Shown here piece by piece: positions 1 through 5,714 of a stretch of 14,230 nt of DNA. The notes below the pieces were generated by a model. It worked only from the letters and a program-made list of their open reading frames with translations, searched no databases and was not told the DNA's origin. Within the stretch, counting starts at the first letter, position 1, and every line of letters begins with the position of its first letter. The DNA comes from DATCYX01 sp037444705 (GTDB lineage Bacteria; Chloroflexota; Anaerolineae; Anaerolineales; UBA4823), in assembly GCA_037444705.1 (NCBI GenBank), contig JBBILY010000073.1:1-14230 (forward strand), in the 5' to 3' direction. Made by a program: the position numbers and the translations under genes.

Positions 1-2
1 AA

Positions 3-974
3 GTCACTCCAGGGGAGGTAAATCTAGAATCCATAGATTATCCCGACTTTCCCTTTGATCACTCTGCCATCGAGGACACAGTAGAACTCTATCTGAAAGA
101 GATGTCCCAAGTGCCGCTGCTCAACGTCGAAGAGGAAGTGGCACTAGCACAACGAATAGAACGAGGGCGGCAGGCGCAGAACGAACTGGCGCGGGCAAAG
201 AGCAGACCCCCCGCAAGAAAGCGTCAAGAATTAGAAAACCTGATCAACGATGGGCGCATAGCCCGCGAGCACTTAATCAAAGCCAATACCCGATTGGTGG
301 TCAGCATTGCCAAGAAATATGTCGGTAGAGGCGTCCCGTTCCTGGATTTAATTCAGGAGGGCAATCTGGGATTGATGAAAGCCGTGGAGAAATTTGACCA
401 TCGCCGTGGTTATCGCTTCTCAACCTATGCCACCTGGTGGATTCGCCAGACCATCACGCGCGCCATCGCCGACCAGGGACGCACTATTCGCCTGCCTGTC
501 CATATGAACGACCGTATCCGACAACTCTACCGCGCCACTCACGACCTGGAACAAGCCTTCGGCAGACCCCCTACCATTGAGGAACTGGCTGCCCGGTTAA
601 ACTTAAGCGTTAAAAAAGTCCAATGGATGCAACAGGTCTCCTGGATCCCGCTATCGCTCGAAAACCCGATCAATGACGATGATGATACGGAAATGGGGTT
701 CTATATAGAAGATATCAGCGCCCCAAACCCCTTCCAGTTGGTTTTACAACACATGTTGCACGAGCGAATTGAAGAGGTGTTATCCACCCTGACTCCACGC
801 GAGGCGCGCGTTCTACGCTTGCGTTTTGGCCTGGATGACAATCACCCCTATACCCTGGAGGAAGTCGGGGCAAAGTTTGGCCTCACGCGTGAGCGCATTC
901 GCCAAATCGAAGTCAAGGCTCTACGCCGCTTGCGCCAGCCGCGCTTCGCACGCCGCCTGCGCGATTATCTCTAA
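3..974 (+). CDS. RNA polymerase sigma-70 factor, RpoD/SigA type (5' end outside window)
   Basis: Primary-type sigma factor that directs RNA polymerase core to -10/-35 promoters. The reading frame stays open to the left edge, and the 33 codons before the first ATG (102) encode the sigma region 1.2 signature EDTVELYLKEMSQVPLL. That ATG is therefore internal and the true start lies outside the window. Region 2 follows, with the core-binding and -10 recognition segments (NTRLVVSIAKKYVGRG, DLIQEGNLGLMKAVEKFD, YRFSTYATWWIRQTI). Region 3 comes next, then region 4.2 with its -35-binding helix-turn-helix (TLEEVGAKFGLTRERIRQIE, then ALRRLR), about 20 residues before the end as is usual. Family membership is secure. 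Whether it is the housekeeping factor or a group 2 paralogue cannot be settled without the N-terminus. I see no intrinsic terminator reading in this direction after the stop. Confidence 0.95.
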   Translation, partial: VTPGEVNLESIDYPDFPFDHSAIEDTVELYLKEMSQVPLLNVEEEVALAQRIERGRQAQNELARAKSRPPARKRQELENLINDGRIAREHLIKANTRLVVSIAKKYVGRGVPFLDLIQEGNLGLMKAVEKFDHRRGYRFSTYATWWIRQTITRAIADQGRTIRLPVHMNDRIRQLYRATHDLEQAFGRPPTIEELAARLNLSVKKVQWMQQVSWIPLSLENPINDDDDTEMGFYIEDISAPNPFQLVLQHMLHERIEEVLSTLTPREARVLRLRFGLDDNHPYTLEEVGAKFGLTRERIRQIEVKALRRLRQPRFARRLRDYL

Positions 975-1057
975 CGCTGCGGGAAATCTCTATATATCGA
1001 GATTGGTGGCTCTAAAGATCAGCCTCGACTAGCCTTTATACTCAGGAGAATAAACGA

Positions 1058-1094
1058 AACGGGTTGCGGGGAAAACATATTCCCGCAACCCGTT
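1058..1094 (-). terminator. Intrinsic terminator of the secreted-protein gene
   Basis: A perfect 13-bp inverted repeat (1058-1070 with 1082-1094) encloses an 11-base loop. It lies 19 bases beyond the stop codon of the minus-strand gene. Read on the minus strand, the stem is followed by TTTCGTTTATT, a reasonable U-rich tail. Read on the plus strand, the bases after it (CACATTG) are not U-rich, so it fits the minus-strand gene best. It might partly serve the convergent sigma gene as well. Confidence 0.75.
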
Positions 1095-1113
1095 CACATT
1101 GCTGAGTTCAACC

Positions 1114-2706
1114 TCACGGCACCGGAGTAGTTGAGAGGATAGGATTAGCGTTATTGGTGTAAAAGGCTGAAGGTAAGGGACACGCAACCCCATCCCCATA
1201 AACACAGGCGTTATAGGTCAACCACCAATTAGGCGGGAAGATGATGCTCTCTGGTGGACCAGGCTGGTAAACCAGGGTTGTATAGACACTCCAGATTTTA
1301 TACCTCTCCCCGGGCCATTTCCAGTTAAGTTCGGGAGAAGTGAGCATCTTGAAGTCGCCGCGATGGACAAAGCCGTTCCAATTCAAGATGTGCAGGTAGG
1401 GATCGAAGAACAACCCTGTACCATGGGCAGCAGCATAGTCATACTTGGTGGGATCGAAAGCAATTGGGCTGGCGAATTCGATGCTCAGCACCGCCCTCTG
1501 TTGTGGCGGGGCGAAAGCCTGTCCTTCGATGACATTCGCCATTCCTGGCAAAACATCTTTCGTGTGGGCAAAGATCAAATAATCATTCACCTGGGAAGCG
1601 CTAAATGGCCTCTGAACGGCGCTGAGCACATTATCATTTTGATCGTAAATGGTGAGGCTTGCGACCCCATTGGCGGTGAATGTATTGGCTGGGATGAGGA
1701 TATGAAAGGCGTGGTCATACTTTGCACCGCGCGCCTTTGGATCGATCTGGAAATCAATTCGGGTTAAGTTACAATCGGCGGCCGGGTCATAGGTCATCCG
1801 ACCAATGATTTCAGCCACCCAGTCGTTGTAATCATAATCAGACTCCGTCGGCAAATCCTCGTAGCCCACAGTAACCTGCCAATCAGCCTGGAAGGCACAT
1901 TCTACTGCCCCACCACTGGAGGCAAATGGAAAGTAGAGCCGATAAAGCGATCGCGGGGTGATAGTTACTGTGGCGTCGTCCGAGGCGCTGACCGTATTGC
2001 CCTCGTCATCGCTGCCGCTGGCCGTGACCACGTCCATCTCGCTATCCCCGGCCTCCCCGCTCACCTGCGCTGAGAAAGAGCAGGTGTAACTGCCACCCGG
2101 CGGGATGGTCTGAGGCACGTCGCAGGTGCCTCTGCCGTCCAGGTCGCCGTAGACGCTGTCCACCAGGGAGGTGAGGGTCAGCGGGTCGCTGGTCACGCTG
2201 TTGTTCTGCACCGTCACGGTGAAGGTCACCAGTCCCCCAGGCTCGGGCAGGGATGACGGCTCGGCGCTCTTAACTACGGCGATCTGGGGATGAACATCCT
2301 TTATGATCACGGTAGCGCTTCCGGTGGCGCTAACTGGGTTGCCGAATTCATCACACCCCTCTGCGATTACGGTATCGGTCTCACTCACGCCAGCGTTTCC
2401 GGTAATGCTGGCCACAAAAGAACATTCGTACGTCCAGCCCGTTGGGATGACTTGGGGAAGGCTGCAAGAGCCAACCCCGTCCAGATCACCATAGACATCA
2501 TCAACTAAAGAGGTGATCTCGACATAATGCTCACCATGGTTCGTGATCCGAATCGTGAAGGTCGCCTCACCTCCTGGTTCATACACATCGGTCACGGTTT
2601 TCTCGATCTGCAATCCCGCGCTTGTGTCACCCTGAGCGGTGACATCTCCTAAATTCAGCCAGGCAGCCAGAACTACGAGCACCAGAATAAAAACATACTT
2701 CTTCAT
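1114..2706 (-). CDS. Secreted protein with two DUF11-like repeats and an LruC-like C-terminal domain
   Basis: Predicted exported protein of 530 residues. Residues 1-25 form a signal peptide: MKKY, a hydrophobic core, then a likely cleavage near TAQ-GD. Two similar Ig-like (DUF11-type) repeats follow at about 31-136 and 141-250. They share the motif SLVD-x-VYGDLDG, a Cys pair about 16 residues apart, and a T-rich closing strand. A short linker (YRLYFPFAS) leads into residues 268-480, where GYEDLPTESDYDYNDW resembles the LruC/DUF4842 signature, whose acidic residues suggest metal binding (inference). There is no LPXTG motif, C-terminal membrane helix or catalytic motif, so the role is structural or adhesive at best and the substrate is unknown. 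The start is supported by AGGAGGG seven bases upstream of ATG. The gene stands alone between a terminator (1058-1094) and a structured leader or small RNA (2805-2955). Confidence 0.8.
   Translation of the reverse strand: MKKYVFILVLVVLAAWLNLGDVTAQGDTSAGLQIEKTVTDVYEPGGEATFTIRITNHGEHYVEITSLVDDVYGDLDGVGSCSLPQVIPTGWTYECSFVASITGNAGVSETDTVIAEGCDEFGNPVSATGSATVIIKDVHPQIAVVKSAEPSSLPEPGGLVTFTVTVQNNSVTSDPLTLTSLVDSVYGDLDGRGTCDVPQTIPPGGSYTCSFSAQVSGEAGDSEMDVVTASGSDDEGNTVSASDDATVTITPRSLYRLYFPFASSGGAVECAFQADWQVTVGYEDLPTESDYDYNDWVAEIIGRMTYDPAADCNLTRIDFQIDPKARGAKYDHAFHILIPANTFTANGVASLTIYDQNDNVLSAVQRPFSASQVNDYLIFAHTKDVLPGMANVIEGQAFAPPQQRAVLSIEFASPIAFDPTKYDYAAAHGTGLFFDPYLHILNWNGFVHRGDFKMLTSPELNWKWPGERYKIWSVYTTLVYQPGPPESIIFPPNWWLTYNACVYGDGVACPLPSAFYTNNANPILSTTPVP
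1957..2616 (-). repeat. Two tandem DUF11-like domain repeats with different base composition
   Basis: Repeat 1 lies at 2299-2616 and repeat 2 at 1957-2286. The proteins align clearly, for example SLVDDVYGDLDGVGSC against SLVDSVYGDLDGRGTC and TYECSF against SYTCSF. The DNA differs: lines sampled by hand across 1981-2280 are about 65-68% G+C, while 2281-2520 is about 50-57% and 1921-1980 about 53%. Only the second repeat is GC-rich. Confidence 0.75.
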
Positions 2707-2804
2707 ACAGTTGCCCTCCTAGGATGATTCTGATTTTGATTGCAACATATGGGTTTACTTCTTCCCCTTCAAGAATTTATATAATGATGGCTTGCTTTAT
2801 ATAC

Positions 2805-2955
2805 AAAAGAAAAAACCGGCCTATCTAGGCCGGTTTCGCTCCTGGCTCCCCATAGACCTTCCCTCAAAAGGGACAGCGACCAGTTCAGTCTATGGATCTA
2901 CGCCTCCTAAATGAAACGCACTGAGATTACTAATTTTAAAGAACCCAACCAAGTT
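2805..2955 (-). ncRNA. Candidate structured RNA: small RNA or attenuating leader
   Basis: On the minus strand a promoter (2962-2991) is followed by about 150 bases without an ORF of its own, ending in a strong intrinsic terminator (2813-2836). The interior can fold. An 8-bp stem pairs 2850-2857 with 2888-2895, and inside it a 5-bp hairpin pairs 2860-2864 with 2869-2873 around a four-base loop. CCAG at 2880-2883, in the loop region, can pair with CTGG at 2842-2845 outside the stem, which would form a pseudoknot. I do not recognise 6S RNA, SRP RNA, a GEMM (c-di-GMP) element or another common riboswitch. It may be an independent small RNA, or the aptamer and terminator of an attenuator controlling the secreted-protein gene that starts 107 bases further on. 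Confidence 0.5.
2813..2836 (-). terminator. Strong intrinsic terminator between the structured RNA and the secreted-protein gene
   Basis: A perfect 10-bp inverted repeat (2813-2822 with 2827-2836) encloses a four-base loop. On the minus strand the run is TTTTTTCTTTTG, counting the three T that close the stem. The plus-strand side lacks a U-tract. No protein gene ends just upstream of it on the minus strand, so it must end a non-coding or leader transcript. Confidence 0.8.
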
Positions 2956-2961
2956 TATCTA

Positions 2962-2991
2962 ATTATAATGGCATCTGCTTGTTTAAAGCAA
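2962..2991 (-). promoter_or_regulatory. Promoter for the minus-strand structured RNA
   Basis: On the minus strand there is a perfect -10 box TATAAT (2962-2967) and a weaker -35 box TTGCTT (2986-2991) with an 18-base spacer. Transcription would start near 2955. It runs away from metG, divergent to the metG leader promoter at 3029-3057. Confidence 0.55.
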
Positions 2992-3028
2992 TGTTAAAAA
3001 CTTACAATTTTTCCACAATGCTTCAGAC

Positions 3029-3057
3029 TTGACAAAATATCATGCCAAGTTTAGACT
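3029..3057 (+). promoter_or_regulatory. Promoter of the metG leader transcript
   Basis: TTGACA (3029-3034, full consensus), a 17-base spacer, then TAGACT (3052-3057, four of six matches). The predicted start near 3064 leaves a leader of about 200 bases before metG. The -35 box lies inside an imperfect 22-base palindrome (3028-3049) that could be an operator. Confidence 0.65.
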
Positions 3058-3068
3058 TACACCATCCT

Positions 3069-3170
3069 ATGAGTGACTGTGTTTTCTCTTACGATTTCAT
3101 AGAAATGTTCATGATGATGTCCATGGATTGCCTTCTTCGCTCGCAGGCAGCTCAGGGAGAACTTGATTGA
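3069..3170 (+). CDS. Candidate Met-rich leader peptide of metG (33 aa)
   Basis: A 33-codon ORF begins only about five bases after the predicted transcription start. Its middle reads EMFMMMSMD, with ATG at codons 13, 15, 16, 17 and 19, directly upstream of the gene that charges tRNA with methionine. No other function is evident in the sequence (MSDCVFSYDFIEMFMMMSMD, then a polar C-terminal half). There is no Shine-Dalgarno sequence, so translation would have to be leaderless or nearly so. The layout matches control peptides of ribosome-mediated attenuators such as those of trp, his and leu operons. That is an inference by analogy. The ORF could be a chance product of a repeated ATGATGATG stretch. 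Confidence 0.5.
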   Translation: MSDCVFSYDFIEMFMMMSMDCLLRSQAAQGELD

Positions 3171-3219
3171 TCTTGCATTGAGACAGATCCCCCACAGGCT
3201 GCCGCGAAAGGCAGCCTGT
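3129..3219 (+). promoter_or_regulatory. Candidate attenuator with competing hairpins upstream of metG
   Basis: Segment 1 (TGCCT, 3129-3133) can pair with segment 2 (AGGCA, 3145-3149). Segment 2, read as GGCAGC (3146-3151), can instead pair with GCTGCC (3198-3203). That second site is part of the 5' arm of a perfect 10-bp hairpin (3194-3203 with 3210-3219, loop GCGAAA), which is the potential terminator. Its downstream tract TGCTTTAG is only weakly U-rich. Segment 1 begins four bases after the last control Met codon, so a ribosome stalled on those codons would mask it and favour the antiterminator. I looked for the T-box consensus and did not find it. Confidence 0.45.
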
Positions 3220-3263
3220 TGCTTTAGAAAACGTCTTTTGATATTTGACAGATGGAGGCACCT

Positions 3264-5063
3264 ATGTCGCACACAATCCTGGTCGCAGTCGCCTGGCCTT
3301 ATGCGAATTCCCTAATCCATGTGGGTAATTTGACAGGCTCGTACTTGCCCGCGGATATCTTCGCTCGTTATCAACGTCTGCAAGGTAACCGCGTGTTGAT
3401 GGTCTCCGGTTCAGATGCTCACGGTACGCCTGTAACCGTGCGCGCTGACCAGGAGGGCACCACACCTTATCAGGTCTACCAGCGTTATCATTCGACTTTT
3501 CTGGAACTCTTCCAAAAACTCGGCCTGACATACGATCTCTTCACCAGCACCCACACCCAAAACCACTTTAAGGTCTCCCAAGCCATCTTCCTGGCTTTAA
3601 AGCAAAATGGCTATTTATACACCGAACGCCAACTCCAATGGTACGCGCCTACTCAGGGCAGGTTTCTGCCTGATCGCTACGTGGAAGGCACATGCTACAT
3701 CTGTGGCTATGCCAATGCCCGCGCAGACCAGTGTGATCAGTGCGGAAATCTGCTCGAGGCCACTCAAATAATCAACCCCAGCTCGAAAATTGATGGCTCT
3801 ACCCCAGAATTACGTAAGACTGAGCACTTTTACCTCGACTTGGGAAAACTCCAATCCGCCATTGTCGAATTCCTGCGCCAGCGTGAGAGTTACTGGCGAC
3901 CCAATGTCTTGCGGCAATCTTTGGGACAAATCCTGGCTAACAAATTGCACGGCCGCGCCATCACCCGCGACCTGGATTGGGGCATCCCCGTGCCGGTGGA
4001 GGGCTGGGAGGGGAAATGTTTATATGTCTGGTTCGAAGCCGTGATCGGTTATCTCTCCGCCTCTATCGAATGGGCTCACATCACCCAGCAACCTGAAGCC
4101 TGGCATGACTGGTGGTATAACCCCGAAGCGCGCTCTTATTACTTCATTGGAAAAGATAATATCCCCTTCCATGCCATCATCTGGCCAGCCCAATTAATTG
4201 GAGCAGGAGAATGGTTTGGCAAAATTTTCGAAAGTCAGGCTGGCAAACGGCTCACTTTGCCATATGATGTCCCTGCCAATGAGTTCATGAACCTGGAGGG
4301 GCAAAAAATCTCCGGCAGCCGCAACTGGGCGGTTTGGGGGCTGGATTTTCTCAGTCGCTATGATCCGGATCCATTGCGCTATTATCTAACGGTCAACATG
4401 CCGGAGAGCAAAGACACCGATTGGAACTGGCAAGACTTCCTCAATCGCAACAACAATGAATTAGTGGCCACCTGGGGAAATCTAGCCAATCGCGTCCTGT
4501 CTTTCGCTTACAAACACTGGGATGGTCGCGTCCCGCAACCCGGTGAATTACGTGCCGCCGACCGTGAAATCCTGGCCACCGTCGAGGCAGGTTTTGCCAC
4601 GGTTGGAGAACACTTGAACGCGGTGCGGCTGCGCGCCGCTCTCGCCGAGGCCATGCGCCTCGCCTCTGAGGTCAACAAATACCTGGATCAGGTTGCCCCC
4701 TGGTTTGAGATCAAAGACAATAAAGATGCTGCAGCCACCTCGGTTTATACTGCCCTGCGCGCCATCGATTCGCTCAAAATCTTGCTATCTCCCTTCCTAC
4801 CTTTCACCAGTGAGCGCTTGCATCAATATCTGGGTTATCAGCAACCCCTCTTTGGCGAGCAAATCACCGAAACCTACAGCGACTCTGTCGGGGAACATAC
4901 CGTATTGCGTTATCTGCCTCACACAGCCAGTGGTCGCTGGCAGCCAAGTCAACTCCCCCCTGGGCAGAGGCTGAGACCGCCAGAACCTCTCTTCCGGAAA
5001 CTGGACGAGAGTATCCTGGATGAAGAAAGAAGGCGCCTGGGCCAACCACCCCAAGCAGGGTGA
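3264..5063 (+). CDS. metG: Methionyl-tRNA synthetase
   Basis: Class I aminoacyl-tRNA synthetase that charges tRNA(Met) with methionine, in the cytoplasm. The Rossmann catalytic core opens with SHTILVAVAWPYANSLIHVGN, where HVGN (residues 19-22) is the HIGH motif. The connective insert carries one zinc knuckle (CYIC and CDQC, cysteines 144, 147, 157, 160). The KMSKS loop is the variant KISGS near residue 348, after the expected FMNLEGQ. A helical anticodon-binding domain follows. At 599 residues it lacks the C-terminal EMAP/Trbp111-like tRNA-binding domain of longer MetRS forms. An ATG at 3252 also lies in frame, but it overlaps the Shine-Dalgarno GGAGG (3254-3258), which is five bases before the ATG at 3264, so I chose the latter. 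It is preceded by a candidate Met attenuator and converges on the PncC gene with a 10-base gap. Confidence 0.97.
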   Translation: MSHTILVAVAWPYANSLIHVGNLTGSYLPADIFARYQRLQGNRVLMVSGSDAHGTPVTVRADQEGTTPYQVYQRYHSTFLELFQKLGLTYDLFTSTHTQNHFKVSQAIFLALKQNGYLYTERQLQWYAPTQGRFLPDRYVEGTCYICGYANARADQCDQCGNLLEATQIINPSSKIDGSTPELRKTEHFYLDLGKLQSAIVEFLRQRESYWRPNVLRQSLGQILANKLHGRAITRDLDWGIPVPVEGWEGKCLYVWFEAVIGYLSASIEWAHITQQPEAWHDWWYNPEARSYYFIGKDNIPFHAIIWPAQLIGAGEWFGKIFESQAGKRLTLPYDVPANEFMNLEGQKISGSRNWAVWGLDFLSRYDPDPLRYYLTVNMPESKDTDWNWQDFLNRNNNELVATWGNLANRVLSFAYKHWDGRVPQPGELRAADREILATVEAGFATVGEHLNAVRLRAALAEAMRLASEVNKYLDQVAPWFEIKDNKDAAATSVYTALRAIDSLKILLSPFLPFTSERLHQYLGYQQPLFGEQITETYSDSVGEHTVLRYLPHTASGRWQPSQLPPGQRLRPPEPLFRKLDESILDEERRRLGQPPQAG

Positions 5064-5073
5064 TGCCTGAGAT

Positions 5074-5592
5074 TTACCCGTGCTCACCCATATGGATAGC
5101 CCTTATGGCGGGATTCTCGCTCAGGTAGTCCCACAAAATCTTCAGGGCAGCCTGAGCCGATTGTTCCTTCACTGTTAGCCGATCTCCTGACCAGATAAAT
5201 TTATGCGCCTCTTCGCCCATATCAGACGCCAGGCCAATCCAGGTCAGGCCGACCGGCTTTTCCGCCGTGCCCCCACCCGGGCCGGCGATGCCACTGATGG
5301 CCACCCCAATGTCGGCGGCAAGGGCCTGACGCACCCCTCGCGCCATCTCTATTACTATTTCCCGACTAACAGCCCCATACTTCTCCAGGGTTTCCCAACG
5401 CACGCCCAGCAAACGAACTTTGGCTTCATAGGCATAGGCGATGATACCCCCGACAAAATAGGTGGAAGATCCAGGCACATTGGTGATGCGATGTCCAAGC
5501 AGACCTCCGGTGCATGATTCTGCCACCGCCAGGCGCAACCCCCGCTCCCGCAACAATTTACCTATGACAACTTCCAATGCCTCATCATTCAT
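5074..5592 (-). CDS. pncC: Stand-alone CinA C-terminal domain protein, nicotinamide-nucleotide amidase
   Basis: Member of the CinA-C/PncC family, which deamidates nicotinamide mononucleotide to nicotinate mononucleotide for NAD recycling. All 172 residues belong to this one domain. Family hallmarks are LAVAESCTGG (residues 21-30), VPGSSTYFVGGIIAY, YEAKVRLLGV, GAVS, the glycine-rich GIAGPGGGT (101-109) and GDR near 138. The N-terminal MoCF-like domain of full-length CinA is absent. A longer frame from an ATG at 5625 adds 11 residues, but those codons cover a perfect TATAAT that ends six bases before the ATG at 5592. I therefore prefer 5592 and a leaderless message. It diverges from uvrC and converges with metG. 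Confidence 0.9.
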   Translation of the reverse strand: MNDEALEVVIGKLLRERGLRLAVAESCTGGLLGHRITNVPGSSTYFVGGIIAYAYEAKVRLLGVRWETLEKYGAVSREIVIEMARGVRQALAADIGVAISGIAGPGGGTAEKPVGLTWIGLASDMGEEAHKFIWSGDRLTVKEQSAQAALKILWDYLSENPAIRAIHMGEHG

Positions 5593-5598
5593 ACTGTT

Positions 5599-5604
5599 AT
5601 TATA
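5599..5604 (-). promoter_or_regulatory. -10 box for pncC, consistent with a leaderless message
   Basis: A perfect TATAAT on the minus strand is separated by six bases (AACAGT) from the ATG at 5592, so the expected transcription start coincides with the start codon. There is no convincing -35 box (AAATGT at 17-base spacing) and no Shine-Dalgarno sequence before that ATG. Confidence 0.5.
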
Positions 5605-5698
5605 ATGGGTAGAATGGCTAAACATTTTGGAACAAACCTCTCCGCCACCCTTGCTGATGTCATAAGCACGGCACGCGGGAGGAGACTTCCCGTTGTGT

Positions 5699-5704
5699 TA
5701 AAAT
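5699..5704 (+). promoter_or_regulatory. Possible -10 box for uvrC, very short leader
   Basis: TAAAAT lies ten bases before the uvrC start codon, which would give a leader of about three bases. No usable -35 box was seen. The only Shine-Dalgarno-like stretch (GGGAGGAG, from 5677) is some 30 bases before ATG, too far to act on it. Confidence 0.35.
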
Positions 5705-5714
5705 TAAACCGCTT

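Noticed and set aside
985..1004. Small inverted repeat after the sigma factor stop
   Set aside because: Only six A/T-rich base pairs (985-990 with 999-1004) and no U-tract after it, so it cannot be called a terminator.
1363..1767. 134-codon plus-strand ORF inside the secreted-protein gene
   Set aside because: It lies antisense to the conserved C-terminal domain, has no Shine-Dalgarno sequence, and its product is not recognisable.
2820..2955. Known riboswitch or 6S RNA on the minus strand
   Set aside because: The conserved cores I can recall for GEMM, SAM, fluoride, ZTP and guanidine elements and for SRP RNA do not appear, and the ends do not pair into a 6S-like rod. It is left as an unassigned structured RNA.
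3066..3250. T-box riboswitch upstream of metG
   Set aside because: I looked for the T-box core consensus (AGGGUGGNACCGCG) and specifier-stem features and found neither. The Met-codon leader ORF is a better explanation.
3057..3272. 71-codon minus-strand ORF overlapping the metG start
   Set aside because: It runs through the metG promoter, leader and start codon, and its product is basic and low in recognisable structure. The Met-codon ORF and regulatory signals on the plus strand explain the region better.
5593..5625. Upstream ATG giving pncC 11 extra residues
   Set aside because: The extra codons contain a perfect TATAAT, fall outside the CinA-C domain, and their ribosome site (GGAGAGG, 11 bases away) is poorly placed.
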